This document shows, in pieces, positions 11,401 to 26,400 of a stretch of 64,000 nt of DNA. Origin of the DNA: Colius striatus (taxonomy: Eukaryota > Chordata > Aves > Coliiformes > Coliidae). The notes beneath the pieces were generated by a model. That model was given only the letters and a program-made list of their open reading frames with translations, ran no database searches and was not told the origin of the DNA. A program made the translations under genes and the position numbers. Location: contig NC_084774.1 of the NCBI RefSeq assembly GCF_028858725.1, positions 9,894,001-9,958,000 on the forward strand. The letters are read 5' to 3'. Position 1 is the first letter of the stretch; each line of letters opens with the position of its first letter.

Positions 11401-14400
11401 CATGCCAATGGGTCAGAAGGGCCTTGTGACACAGTAACCAGGCTGGGTCTGAGTAGAAAATCTGGGGTTTAAAAGGTTAACGTTGAACCTCCCTCAGTCA
11501 GAGAGGCAGTCAGTTTATCTTCAACTCCTCTGCCTCCAAGAATCCGCCATCACCAATTCAAGGAGAGGAGAAGGCTTTGAGGGACACAAATGACTTAATC
11601 ACAAAGAAACATGGAGGTCTCCTTCACCAAGCAACACACCAGCAAGTCAAAGGAAGAAGTTGGCTTTGTAGTCCTGCAGACCATCTACCCTCACAATAAG
11701 CTCTGCCAGAGTGAGCAGAGTTCTCCTGGGCATGAAATCCTCCCTGTGTCCCTTTGACCCAGTGCCTGTCACCTGCAAAGGAGATGAAGACTTACTGTTT
11801 GCTGATCACTGGTGTCAGAAACAGGGTTGTAGGTGATTTTGTAGTGCTGAACACGGCCGTCAGGAGGGGTCCAGTGGACCTGGAGGCTGGTGGGGGTCTC
11901 AGAGTCGATGAAGAGGTTGGTGGGTGGGCTCCTGGAATCTACAGCAGGGATTAAAGGTGAACAGCATGAAAGGTAGGAAGTAATGACTATAAACAGGGGC
12001 AGCAGCACTTGCTTCCAGGCCTGTTTCTGGATGCTTCAGTGCTCTGCTGTGCTGTTCAGCAATGCTCAGAGCACAAGCAGTCACCTCGAGGACCAGGCAA
12101 GAGTGAAAACAGATTCAGGAGGAATGAGGTTTGCATAAGTACATCACTGTACAACCCAACCATTCCACAATCCAAATCCTAGCACCTGGAAGAAAAATCC
12201 TAGGAGTGAAGAGTCCTAGAAGCACAAGGGAAACAAATCCTCTGCTTGTATCATGGACAAATACCAAAGGATACCCTTGCTGAAGACCTGAGGATCTGGA
12301 GACACACTGGCCAACAGCTTTAAATATGGATCACACATCAAAGTTAATCCATCCTAATTGGACCTATCAAGGTCCCTTCCAGCCCTTGAGAGTCTCTGAT
12401 TCTGTAATTCTAATGCTTTCCAGCTTTTTCATTGTGTTTTAACTCTAAAAAAGCCTGGGACAGCCAGCAACCACAGCAGTCTAGTGTATCTCACACCAAA
12501 CAGCTGACAGCCTGGTCAGCAAGAAAAGGGTTTGCCAGAGACCAAAGCTGAGCAGCTTCTCATTATGCAAATGCATTTCTTTCCCTGAGGTCCTGCTGTG
12601 TAGCAAACTGGAGCTGGTGACAGGGGCTGTTATGCTGGAGTGATTTCTCTGAGCCGGGGCTGAGAGTTGGGAAGAGAAAGGCAGAGGGGGTTAAATGCAT
12701 CCAAACTCCTGGAGCTTGTTTGCAAGCACTGTCTTGCTCTGCATAAATGCATGTGCCTGGCCTTGGACCCGGTGCTGGTGTGAGCACACAGGAGTTTTGG
12801 ATAGAGAAAAGGAAGCATTTTATTCAGAAGAGACTAAAACTGATGGGTGAGCCCTAAAGACTGTCAAGGACACACACCCAGGCCATGAGATTTCCTTCTA
12901 TTCTGCAGTTTTACCTGTAAGGCTCTTCTGTCCACTTAGCAAAGTTCAAGGAGACCTTAGAGGACAGGTTGGTGAAGATCATTTGCCTTTCCATTGATCC
13001 TCCTTCCCTTTGCTGTATAAAATGAGCTTACTTTTACTGAAGCTAAACCAAGCTTGCTGGCAGCTGAATCAGGCTGGAGGCTGTTGCTGTGCCTCACTGC
13101 AAGGTAAGGTGGAGAAGAAAACAAGTGTGGGAGGTAAAGTCACTTCAACAGCACTATTATTAGTGCTATGCTGTACATCTGTGTCTTTGCCTGTGGCACT
13201 GGCTATTTCCTTCAGCTGAGGTAAGTGGAGACTCTGTTGAAATGAACTTTAAAGGGAAAGTTAGGGAAAGCCTTCTGAGTTGGGTTTATTCTGGAAAGCC
13301 CCTAGGCCTGGCAGAATGTGATGGCATGGATCTGACAGCCAGGAGAAAGGTCACCTCCTCAACCTGCCCAAGAGGATGGAAGCATCTCTGAACCAGAAGA
13401 CACCAGCTGGGTCTTTGATTACCTCTTGAACCTCTGCTCCTTCAGAGGAGGGATCCCAGCCTGCTTGCTCTGGGGCCTAAGCAGCACCACAGACACATTT
13501 TCAAATAAAAGTAAAGCCCTGGAGCCTGCTCCATCAAAACACTCCTCTGCAATGGTTGTATGGGCCATGGAGCTTTTTCCCTCTTTGCCATGGGTTGAAG
13601 TTTCTTCCCCACATTTCAATCCCTTTCACTTGCAGTGTTTGCTCTCCTAAGAGCTCGTTGAGGAGCTGGATAAAGAACTGAGAGTCATTTATTAGCCTCA
13701 CCCTGGAGATGCTGCTGGAACAGCTTAGTTAGAGGAATGGGGCACAGATGCACTTTGTAATCCACTTCAGTGCAGAGTCAGCCAGGACGGCTCAGCTCAG
13801 CTTCAGCAGCAGCTCCCATCCAAATTGCTCTCTTGGTTTTTTGCACAGAAGAGGATGAGACACGTTCACGTGCTCTGCTCTGGTGGCAAAAACTTCAGAG
13901 AGAGACTTTCTGAGCAGATGGCAAAGATGAGGAGGGGTGACATTGCTCAATTTGTCAAGAAGATCTTCACAAGGCCACATATACTAAAGTTTATTTCCTC
14001 TTGCCCAAGCTGAGGGACTGCTTTCGTGTCCCTAACTCTGTGGCTCACATTCTGATCCCCTCTTCCACATCCATTCACATCACCATTGCCTCAGGGCCTC
14101 AATCCTGAAGCACCATGAGAGAAAGAGACTCCAATGTCCTTGTCCTTCAGAAGAAACAGGTGACCCTTTTGTTTTGTTCAAGCTCCTTTCCCTCAGTTGG
14201 GATGAAGGAAATTCCCCTCAGTACAAAGGAGAGTTCCCTGTCTGCTTCTCAGCAGGATCAAAAGCCCATCACTTCCAGCACCTTTCAAGGATCACCACTC
14301 AGCATCACCACAATGTCCCATCATCTTCCTCACCAAAGAGCATCTTCTGCACCCCCACTAGCTCGTGTGAAAGGTTTGTGTCTGTTTGAAGCACCACTAA

Positions 14401-17400
14401 TGTCATTTATTGAGATGACAAAAGATCCCTGTGTAGAGCTTCTGGTCAAGGGTAAGGACTTTGTTACACTTGACAACTTGCAGTAACGTGCTTAGAGGAG
14501 AGCTCTTAACCCAAATGAGAGTCTAAATATAACAGAGAGAGAAGAAGAAACGTCTTAACCATGAATAAGCACATGGTAGCCATTCTACCAGCAGTACCCA
14601 AGCACTGAGACCTGCTTTGGCTGCCCAGCTGCACACCTGATTGCTTTGAGCTCTTTGCTTTCTCTGTGCAGGAAAGCAAAGCCTGCCAGCCCTAAGGCAT
14701 CCTTGTAACTGAGCAAGGACAGCAGCAGACAAGCAGAAGTCAAACTCCTCTCCATGTCCCACCAGCATGCTCACACCAGCAGGGACTGGCTCCTTCAAAG
14801 ATGCCCAGAAGGGCACCAGCACATGTCATTTGCAGTGACGTGTGATTTGCCCACTGACATTTTGCAATTCATGGCTTAAAACGTAGCCATTCATTTTCTG
14901 AGGGCTCTAAACATCTCTAACAGTCCCTTTATCATGACATGTACTTCTAGGACACTTTTTTGGTCAGCATGCAGCTCCTGGGTACTTGCCTGAAGTACCT
15001 TTCTATAAACAAACATTATTCATTATTAATAAAACCTGAGCTCCTTATTCCAGGATTGCCACTTACTTGGAGCTTCATCAGCTCAGCACCAGCCTCAATT
15101 AGTTTATTCCATAAAAGAGGTTGAAAGCTGAGAGATGGAGGAGAGGACTGCTGCTGTTGAATGGATTGTATTCCATTGACTGCCAACAAAGCCATTATAC
15201 AGGCAATATTAATTAAGAGGACCTCTGGGAGTGCCACTCTTTAACCTCATATCCTGGACAAAGCAAGATTTAGATAATGCATCCAAGGCAGAGTCTGCCT
15301 GCAGGATTCTCACTCATTTTTGTAAGTGGCCTCAGATGAAGCACAACTCAGCAACAACATGGCCAAAGAAATCCTCACCCTCCTTAACAGAAAACACTTC
15401 AGTAACAGCACACATTCATTAGGCAGCGCAGTGACACATCCAGCTGAACACCCTGCAGGAAGGCAATTCATTTGTATCAACACACCACACAGAAGAAGGA
15501 GGGAAAGCAATATATTCCACATGAAACACATTGCAAAGGTGTCAGATGCTTGTAAGATGCACCAGCTGGCTTGTGTTTGCCCAGCCTATACTTCCCAGGA
15601 TAAATTCACAACAAGGACAGAGATATTCAGCCTTTAAGACAAAGGGTAAATATCTCCAGCCCCTTTCAGACATTCAGGTTTGGGTTTTCAGAGCTGGAGA
15701 TGAGCTGGTTCATGATGGGTTGTGAAGCACCCCATGCCCTGTTTATTATGCCCAGGCTGTACTTACTGGTCCTGTGCTGAACAGAAACGGTGTCACTTCG
15801 AGCACCATCTTTGTAGTAGGCCCAGATGGATATCTTATAGTCAGTGTTCTTCTGCAAGCCTGTCAGGACAGCAGTTGCCACATTTCCAGCGATGGAAAGC
15901 TGCAGCAAGGGAAGAAATGAGTCAAATGAGTGACTCCCAGGCATCCCCAAGCTAGGTCATGCCATCTGAGTGCCTGGCTCACAGATTGCCCATAGGCACA
16001 AATGAGTTAGCACTGGGTTTTTAAGACAAAGTCTGCTGTTGTGGGTTGCACAATTAGTGCAGCTGAGCAGTGCAGAGTAGATGCCCATGCATTGCTGCAC
16101 AGTTGTGTTCAGCAGCTACTTCAGTACCACAGTGCAGTGCTCTGACACAAATCAGTCAGCCTACCTGGAGCATGAAATCCCTTTGCTTGGTTTAGAGCCT
16201 TTCAGTGTTCTGGTGGCAGAAGCCCCAATACCTTTTGTTCCAGCCCAAATGTGAAGCATTGCACGAGTGACTCAGATTTAAGCCACCACTTCAACTCCTG
16301 TTTGCACTCATACAGAAAATAGTGGCTTGAGATGAAGGAGGTTGCCTGGTTCATCCCTGCCCCTCCTGCACCAGCTCTGTCTCAGGTCATTCCCCTCTGT
16401 GTGCTCTTCAGTTGGATTTCATCCTTCTTGAAGAGCAGCATCCCAAAAGTAGTCAGTGCTCACCAGCACTGAGGAAAGCAGAAGTTGCCTCACCTGCCTT
16501 AGAGGCAATACCTCTAGCTATAAATACTTGAGTATTACCTTTGACTTTTCCACAACAACTTGACATTGTGGGCTGGTGATTCTCTGCAGCCCCAGATCTT
16601 TTTTCTACTGAATTGCTTCCTAGCTGTTTGTTCTACATCCTGTATACCTGTAGTTAATTATTCCTGCCTAAGCTTAATACTTTCTGCTTGTCCCTATTGA
16701 GTTTCATCCTTGAGATTTTCCAGAACACTTCTGCAATCTTCCCAGAGCCTGTAGGACTTTGTCCCACTGTGCCTCCTACTTCCAGCACTCAAGGTGACTG
16801 CTCCACTGAACAGAGACAGACTCAGGACAGACCCTGTCCTATTCCATAGGCTCATTTGACTGGGTGCTGAAGTGTTTAATTGCTGCAGTGAATTAACCTC
16901 AACAAGTTTCACACCGCCCTGTGCCACTCTTGCAGGTGAGTTCAGAGCCATTAAAGCAGGAACAAGGCCAAGCCAACCTCCCCAGAGCTGTATGTGGGGT
17001 CCATACCTCCTGAGGCTTCTCTCCAGTGACTGTGCTCCATTTGATCTGATAGACAACCACATCAGAGGCAGCCACAGCTTCCCAGTGCAGCCGCAGGCTG
17101 TTCCCGGAGAGCTCAGTCACCTTCAGTGCTCGCGGCGAGGGGACCTTTACTGAGGGATGCAGAAGGAAAAGGAGCTGAAGCTCAGGCACTGACAGAGCCT
17201 TGTCAGAGCCAAGGTGGGGAGGCAGATGGTTGGGGACCAAAACATCAACCAGGCAGATGTCTGGGATCAGCCTGGCTTTTGCTTCTCCAGGCCCATGTGA
17301 CAGCAGCCATCAGGACACAGAGGGGTACAATATTTTTAAACCTCTAATTAAGGAGGATTATCTCATTTGTGGAGAGGACACATGTCAACCCAGCATTATC

Positions 17401-20400
17401 AAGAGGAGGAGGCTTGGGAGAGCTCTGAAGGACACAGAGGTGCTTTTTTCTTCATTTGCTTCCCTACTTTATTTCTTCCACCTCATTTTAAACACAGTTG
17501 GCATACAAACGGTCATCTGGGGCTTGTGCAAAGGTTCTGCTGCTGGGATCAGTGTTTAAAACCTCCCAGCTCACACACACACACAAGCCAATTTGTCACC
17601 TCTTTCTGGGACCAAAAGCATTTCCATTCCCTACTCACAGGTGGTAACATTGCCAGTAATTGGAATGGAGTCTCCTTCATCATACGTAGATCTGACACTG
17701 ATGAAGTATTGGGTAAGGGAGGACAAAGGTGTCAGGACAGTGGATGATGCAGTGCCAGGAACTTCCACCTGTAGGGAAGGAGTTGTAGGAGTATTGTAAG
17801 AGAAAAGCTGAGAGAGTTGGGGTTGTTTGGTCTGGAGAAGAGGAGGCTCTGGGCAGAACTTGTGGCTTTTGATATTTAAAGGGAACTTACAAGAAAGATG
17901 GGGACAGACTTTTTAGTAGGACTTGTAGCAATAAGGGGTAATGACTTCAAACTAAGAGAGGGTGGATTCAGACTAGTTATAAGGAAACATAGTTATGATG
18001 AGGATGGTGAAACACTGGCACAGATTGCCCAGAGAGGTGGTGGCTATGTCATCCCTGGAAGCATTCAAGAGCAGGTGGGATGGGGGTCTGAGCAAAGTGA
18101 TCTGGCTGAGGATGTCCCTGCTCATTGGGTTGGACTGGATGGTCATTAGAGGTTCCTTCCAACCCAAACTATTTTATGCTTCTATGATGTGGAGAGGAAC
18201 ACGGGCACAGCTGCAGAGGGGAGAGCACAAGGGTGACAACTGCATCCATTAACACACTGCGTGCAGATAAACCCTCCCTGAACCACGCAGCTGAAGGAGA
18301 ACAAGGCATTATCTGAGCTCCCATGTTTCTTTTCCTTCCACCAGTCCCTGGAGGACTCACCTCACCAGCGTTGCTCCCTCTGCCAGAAACGTAGGTGACG
18401 TGGTGAGCTCTGACGGCCGCGGACGCAGCGTCCCAGCTGACCCGGACGGACGCGTGGCTCAGCTCCGAGAAGCTCAGGTACCTGGGAGGACTCAAGGCCA
18501 CTGCAACGACAGGCAGTGACAGCACTCTGAGCTCTCACAGGCTGCACCACGGCAATGGCACCCATTGCCTCCTGCTGCTCCAAATAACCTCACTTTGAAC
18601 CTCATGTCGCTACCATGCACGTGCCTCTGGGGGTGTCACAAAAGGCTACCTGGGCTTTAGGTGAAGGAACAGCCCAGTAAGTCCCTTTTGCTCCCCAGAG
18701 AATAGCTGGAACAAGAGAAACAACTCAAGGAGTCCTCAGCTCCCTGAAACACTTTCAGGAGTCCTTTTTTTTTACCAGTAGAAAAGTCACTCCTTTTCCA
18801 CAGGGATTAGAGATCCCCTCAGGGACCAATATTCACCTAAGATCAGGCAGGGAAGGGGCAGTGTGTTTACAAGCCACATGCACAGTATGGGAAGCAGCTC
18901 ATTTAACATGTCTCTCCTGCCTTAAACACTTAATAACAACTCAGTAAGCAGCAGCACTTACAGGTGGTTTCCTGGATGCTGGCTGGATCACTTGCATCCT
19001 CCCCATACATGGCATACACTGCCACAGAGTACTCGGTGCTGGGTGACAGCCCTTCCAGCACAACCTCAGGCTGGGACACCTTCACCTGTCAACAGAGAGA
19101 TGTTTTGGGATCCCCTTCAGCTCTCAACAGAGCAAGACCTTGTAGAAACACAGGCCAAAGGTCTCTTTGGTTACACTAAGGGGACTTCACTCCTTGGGTA
19201 GCTGCTCTGCAGCGGTCAGTGCTTTGTGTCTCTTCCCAAGGGACAGTGAGCACGTTGGGGATACACATCACCTTCTCCTCCCCTGGTCTGTAAAGGTAGA
19301 AGTCTATTACACAAAAAAATGCTGCTGCTGTTGTCATTTTGGGCTGGATCAGAGAGCACGTGAGAGATGTGATCCCAGTTTGCAAAGACACACGGGAAGC
19401 TCTTGGGTCACAACAACCCCAGTTGATGCTACAGGCATTGCCAGAGAGAAAAGACCTGGGGGTGTTGATCAATAGTGGCTGAACATGAGCCAGTAGTGTT
19501 CCCAGCTGGAAAAGAAGGCCAATGAAATCCTGGCTTGGATCAGCAATTGTGTAGCCACCAGGACCTGGGAAGTGACTGCCCACCTGTACTCAGTGCTGGT
19601 GAGGACTTGAGCATGGTGTTTAGTGTTGGGTCCCTCCTGAATTTCCCACCTGAAACCCACAGTTACAAATCTCCTTGAGATACACCACTGGAAAAAAACC
19701 ACCCTCCATGAAAGATGTTGCTGGCAATAATGCTGGCATTTAAACAAACCAGCTGTTTGAACACAATTCACAAAGGTTAAAGCTGGAATGAAACTCAGCC
19801 AGTGAAAAAGTGATATTGTCATTATTCTCATGAACTCTACCTCTGTTGTATAGTCCTCTGCTCCATCAGGGGCTGCAGAACAGAGCACCAGGTACTGTGT
19901 GGCTCCCTGGGCTGCCTTCCAGCTCAGCCTCATACTGTTGTGGCTCAGCTCAGACACACGCAGGGAGCGAGGGGAAGACAGAGGCACTGAAGGGAAAAAC
20001 AAGGCAGAAAGAGATCTTCAGTGTATGAGGTCTGCAAGAGCTCAGACCTCTGAGATCTAGCTTTGCAATGGTTCCTGCAAGATGATGGACATCTGCCCTG
20101 CATCTACCTCAGTGGAGCAGTCACTTAAAGAGACCAGGATAAAAAGGCAGCATGGTGTTGTGAGATATTTCTAGCATGATGTGTTACTGCCACATCAGGG
20201 CTCTGCTTTGTGAAATGACAGAGGTGGAAATGGACCTCTGAAGGTCTCCAGTCCAACCCATTGCTCAGGGTCTTGTCTGGTCAAGTTCTGGACATCTCCA
20301 CAGGCTGGAGATAGCTGTACAGCTCAACTTGAGACAGGGGGAAAACACAGTGTCAGGCTCCTGTCTGAAGTGGTTACAAAGAGCTTTGCTCCCCCATCAT

Positions 20401-23400
20401 GACCATGCACCAGCATAAGCCTCTCTACTCATGACCTACATGTGGAAGTGATGCCTCTCAGTCCATCCCCAACAACTGTGTCATAGACAGGGAACACTGA
20501 CACCAGGTACTCCGTGTGTGAGGTCAGATTGGAAAGCTGCAAAGAGGAGACTCCTCCATCCAAAAGCACCTGAAAGCACAAAGGAGGGCTGTCACAACAG
20601 CGTGCTGCTGGCTGCTCTGTAACAAAGAAATGGCTGAAGTGGTGTTCCCCAGCAAGAGTGACTTCTTTGTGCCTGGAAACATGAAATCCAGTTCCCTTCT
20701 GGATTTTGTGCCAGCCACCATTTCCCCAAAATGCAGAGGTAAGAGGCAACAAGCATTCCTGCCCTCTGGGGCTGGCATCTGTGCAAACACCAAGCACAAG
20801 CCTCTAACCATGGTCTCAACAACTTGGATTTGCTTTTGTAAGTCGTGTCCATCCCTGATGAGCATCCTTGTACAGCTCTGTGTACCTGTGGATCCTCTTT
20901 GAGTCAAAACAGATGCTTTAGGGAGGGGATAACACTACATAAGAGAAAAACTGACATCAGCATGGCTTGCAGTATTCCCAGCAAGATGATATTTATCTGA
21001 TGTCACCCTCTATCTTGTCAACCAACCACATTTACACTCACTGTGTGTTTCATCTCACCTCTGGCTTTTTTTTTTCCCCACAAAAACTGAACTTCTACTT
21101 TCCTCTCTGTCTACTTAACCCTACTCAAACTCCCAGACATCACCTGGAAGCTACTGCAGTCTCAGGCACCCAGAGAAAGGCCTCTCACCTCTTTGGGGAT
21201 ACCCCCCTTCGATGGGCTATACACAACCCGGTATTTCCTCGGTGGTCTCGGAGGAGGACCCCAGCTCAAGTGCATGCTCTTAGAGGTCACAGCTGATATT
21301 TTAAGGTCAGTTGGGCTCAGCTGGGGATCTGTACTCACAGGGATATCTTTCACAGCGCTGCCTAGGAATTAAAAACACAGTTACTTTCTTATATTCAGGA
21401 CTCCTGATGCCAAATGCACTTTCCAGCTCATAGACACGAGTATGAGAAAGGGTCAGTCCCGATGGCGAGGAAGGTGGATGATGAAGTGAGGAGGTTTCAC
21501 CTCACCTGTGCTTTCCTTGTTGCTCCTCTCTTTGATCCTGGTGCACAGGACCCGGGTGAGCTTGCCCACCAGGGAGCTCAGCAGTGGGAAGTCCAGGACG
21601 TTGTACACAGTGAGCTCCAGGGGCTCCGAGGCCACTTGCTTCAGCTCTGCCTCGTCCGCGTTCTTCACCCCTGCAACCGAGCAGACAACGACACTGAGAG
21701 CACTCCCCTCAGAGCTTCTGCCTCCTGCTCCTGCATGGTTTCTTTGGGGGCAGGATGGGTCCATCACCACACCCTGCTCTCCAAGCAGAGCCTCCCAGTC
21801 ATTCCAGTGAGGTGGTGGTGTCTGAGAATGGCCGTGGGCTTTCCTGCAGCAACAGCCTCAGTTCAGCCTGGGAAGTGCTTTTGACTCTGTGGGCTCAGAA
21901 GGACTTTTGTGGTCTGGACACAGTCCAGTGAATCCTCCTTCTGTTTTCTTGCCTCTTCATCACTTGCAGGCTTTGCTACCAGGCAGGCAGATACTTTTCA
22001 CCCTAAGAGGCAGTTGGCATAAATATAGGAAGGAGTGAATGAATATACTACAGCTTTCTATTTCTGAGATGCCAGCACTCCCCACAGTCTGCTGCTCATC
22101 AGAACATCACACTGCATTTCCAGAGAGTTTATTTTGCAGAGCTTCACCATCACAGAGCACCCTGCACCCCTATCCTTCTGCTCCCCATCCTCATTAACCC
22201 TCTGCAGGCTGAGCTCCACTTATTTTGCTTCCCAGTGCTGGGCTCAAAGCTGCCCTAACACTGCCCAAGCAGTATCACTACCAGATGGGGATCCCACTGA
22301 GTTTCTCCAGTCCAAGATCATTACCTTAGCAGCTTTGCCAGCCTCCTTCCTCCTTCTCTTGCAGTGAGAGTCAAGGTGCTATTGAGATTAATACTCAGGT
22401 CCTGATGTCTAAGGACCAAACATTATGATCTTCCTCTAAGCAGAGGGGAAAGACAAAGACCTCAGCTAGGACCAGAACTCCAAGTGATTGCAGGTACAGT
22501 CTGTTGTGCTGCACAACATGCAGCTGAGGCTCAGCAGCTCCTCTGAGTCCATGAAAGAAATCACAGTGCCAGCCACTGAGATACATACCCCATGCAATGC
22601 ACCCTTGTGAGTGTGTTCCCAACCTAAATTGGCATTTCAGTTTTGTGGATTGCAATTTTGAGAGAGTTTTCTATGCAACATAATTGCTCTTGTATTCATC
22701 TCCAGCAGACTTGTGTAGTCATCAAGGACAGAGCTGCTCAAGGCCATTTGGTGTCTTACCATTGCTGCCAGATAGCAAAGAGCAGCTAATGTTATTATTC
22801 AGAGAAACGGAAAGTTGTGAGGGGCAGTAATTATAAAGGAGGCCTCCAGCTCTCCCCACTGCAGTGTTCTCCTTAATCCCACACCTGAGAGTTCTGGGCT
22901 CCTGGCACAGGTCTCGGAGGCTCACACAGGGTTTTAGATGGAAGGTGTGAAATCTCTCATGTCAGTGACCTTTTCTTTTCTAAACAAACAAAACATCCTT
23001 CAAAGACACTGCATGTGATGAGTAAAGTAGTTCATTTTTATCTCAGCTAGAATGCAACGAGGCCTTATGCACTACCTTAACTTTATATCCTCTGGATGCT
23101 TCTTCCAAAGCTGGGGTAACATAACGTTCAATTTGAAGAAGATCAGAAGCAGGTTGGCTTTATCCTACAGCTTATCTATGACTGTGATCTTACCAATGGC
23201 AAATATCTCTATGCCCAGGTTTTTCAAGGTCTGAGCAGCCAAGTTGGCATCATCCTGGGACTTTCCATCAGTCAGGAGGATTACCAGCTTCTCAGCCTCC
23301 AGCCTGGCACCAGCAGCTGGCTGCAAGTTCTGCTCCAGGACGTGGGTCAGGGCCAGACCTGAGGAGGAACAGAGATGGATGGTGCACAACAGCCTTGCAG

Positions 23401-26400
23401 ACAGTCCCCTCCTTTACCCTTTTCTCTGTCCCCAGTGGCTTTGATCCTCACAGGCATGTCATCCCATGGGAACAGCTTCCCCCACTGCAGGTGGAGTTAC
23501 CTGTAAAGGTGTTGCCACCCTTGTAGCGCAGGTTCCTCACAGCCTCCAGCACATGGTCCCTCGTAGAGTAGGTGCTGAGATCCCACTCAGTGCGGGGATC
23601 GCTGCTGTACTGAGACAGCCCTGGGGAAGGCAAGAGCTACTGGCATCATGCAAGCCAAGGTAAGCTGCAAGACAAGACCTACTCTGGGGATGCAGAGTCA
23701 GGCTTGTTATGGGAAGATGTCAGAAAACAGTGAATGTGATGTTGTCACCACTCCTGCGTGGTGCTGTGGAGGCTGAGCACCTCCTCAGAGGGGAGCAGCA
23801 AAGCACAAAGGTATAAAATCCATTACAACGCTATTAAATCCAGTCTCTCTCGTCTCAGCACCACTGCCCGACCTGGAGCTGCCCAAAAGATGCTTCAGTT
23901 CACCGTGCAGCTACTGCTGATGGCCACTAGAGGCCAGAGCTGGCTACCAGATGGGAAACCTGTGAGGAGCAGCAAGCAGCATCCTACACTCAAGGAGCAC
24001 AAGAGGAGCACACAACTGCAGGAACACAAAGCAAAGTTCTTACAAACACTGACTTCCCAAGGCCAGGAAACAGGAGAGTGTCCTACCTACTCTTATCTTG
24101 TCTTGGGCAATACTGAATGGGGAAAGCAAATTGCTCAGAAACTCCTTAATGAGCTTGAAATTGCTGCGCCCGATGCTCCAGGATCCATCCACGAGCAGGA
24201 TGAGATCTGCCATGGCAGATGTGTCACACTGGAACTGCGAACCTGGGGGCAGGAAAAAGGTTTGGTGTTGAGAGAAGCAATTATAAAAGAGGAAGAACTG
24301 CTTCAGATTGAAGAGAGGAAGAAAATGTGCACTGTAAAGCCTTGTCTGGATGGTGGATTGGACCATCTGCCAGCCTGACACACCCCAGCATCCTGGGAAA
24401 ACCATGTAGCTAAGGGTGACCCACTTCAGTATCAAGAAACTGAGTGGTGTGTGGCTGGATTTCTGCCACAAAATGGTTAAAGCTGTCAGGAAGCATGTGC
24501 CTAACTCAGGCATTACTCTCTGCAAGCTGTCAGCTCCATTACATCTCAGCCTCAGCCCCAGTGCACCCCTTTTATCTTCCCCAAGTCTCCAGGAATCACA
24601 GGTGATTCCTTCATTCCATTCCATCACAAGATCCCCTGTGGGCTGGAATGATTTTGTGGCTTTATGTTAAATTCAGTCTCTCCATAAGAAAACCTACTGA
24701 TATCACACTCAAGCCCTGCCTTTCTGCCTTTCTCCCCACCCCAGACCTGCAGGTTAAGATGGTTAAGATGGGACAAATTGCTCATCAAATGCATCTTCCT
24801 TGACTGGTTTTTTGGATGGGGGATTCTCCATCTTTGGGAGGGAGAAATAGATGATCCCATAAATATTCAATGGGCTCCAAAGAGGTTACTCACAGCCACA
24901 GATTCCCACTGGTCTCAAGGGACCAGGTGAGAATGCTCTGGCCAGTCCCCATCCCATTGCCATGGTTTCACAGTGCTGTGAGTCATCTGCCCTGCCACAG
25001 CCTCAACTGATGAAGCTGAAGGATCATCACGGATCAGTTACCTGTGAAACACGAGGAACAAGCCCAGAAGGTGGAGCAGCTCAGGTGACAAACATCACTG
25101 ACGCTCTCCTCCCCTTCTGAAGGCTTGGAAAGGTCCATGGCTGGAAGGGTCTACTGAAGAATACAATATCAGAAGGAGGGGGAAGTAGCAGTTTGAAGAG
25201 GGAGAAGAGTGACAAACCAACATATGAAATCATCTGGAAGGAGTTTTTGGCCTAGCTCCACTTTGTCTTAAAATCTGTGACGTTCTAGAGACTCCTGATT
25301 TCTCCAGTGACCCTTGACAGTTCCCCAAAGCAGGACCTAGCAATTGAAAACTGTATCCCTGAAAATCCCTGTGACAGCAAGGAGGATGGAAAGGTTGCAT
25401 TCCATGAGCATTAGGGAGAACAGTAGGGAAAAAGGATCAAAACACGTTTGGAGCTCCTCTCACCTTTCCTCAATGAATCCTTTGTGGGTTTTTCCTTCCC
25501 TAGAGATTCTCTCTCTGAGTTTGCAGGAGCACGTTGGGATGGCTTTGTGGTTGGTGTTGTTTCTGTCACTCTGGCCTCCACACTGGGCTGGTTTCTTGTT
25601 GTTTCTCCTGAGCCCTTTGGTTGAATCCCCTTCTGCCTTTTCTTTTCAGTTCTGTCCTTTGCTGTGCTCCAAAGAGAAGAAAATGTATTGTCCTGGTTGT
25701 GTTATCCCTGTGCAACCTGCTCCACTCAGCAGAGTTGTTAGGGGCTCAGAGAGGGTGAAAGTCCTGACAAGGTTTATGCAAAAAGGCTCCTAGATAAAGG
25801 AGACCATCCTCATCCATGGTTCTCAGGAGTTCATAACCATGTTAGCAGTGGATCACATCAACAGGTTGCCCTTTGATGATGAAAAACAACGAAAGCTTGT
25901 CAAATATGAATCAGGGAAACATCTTGAGCTGGTGCAAACCTTTGGTGCACAATGGCCCTGATGGATCTTTCTTTCATTCAACCCTTTGAACTCCTGCAAA
26001 TCTTGTTGCCAGCCACATGAGAATTTATGCACTTACAGAGTCCTCAGACACAGGGGAGGGATCACACCTTCTTATAGACCATCTGCAGCCAACCTTGGGA
26101 CACAGCTTGTTCTCTAATGATCCACTCTCAGCTGAGGGATATGACTATAAGTGCTGAATTGGAATACCAGTCAGCCCCATGTGCCCATGGATGTGATTTT
26201 TCAGGTTGGCTGGCATGAAGGGCAAGTATTTTTGGGTTGCTTACTGTGTTTAAGAGCTGCACACAAGGGATAAGACTGAGCTGGCATACCTCAAGGAATG
26301 AACATCCCTGATGAAGGTTGCAGGGAGACGGTAGCAGTGGTTTTAGGGACAGCAGTGCTTAGTGCCCCAACTAGGGTAGCATGACAGAGGTTGTGGCTCA

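Noticed and set aside
23758-24378. 206-residue plus-strand open frame
   Set aside because: It is antisense to the first VWA exon of COL20A1 and shows no domain of its own.
25075-25149. Internal coding exon of COL20A1 between exons 4 and 5
   Set aside because: Entering it in phase 1 from exon 4, through either possible acceptor, reaches a TGA. Exon 4 joins exon 5 directly in phase. It is kept only as a possible alternative first exon.
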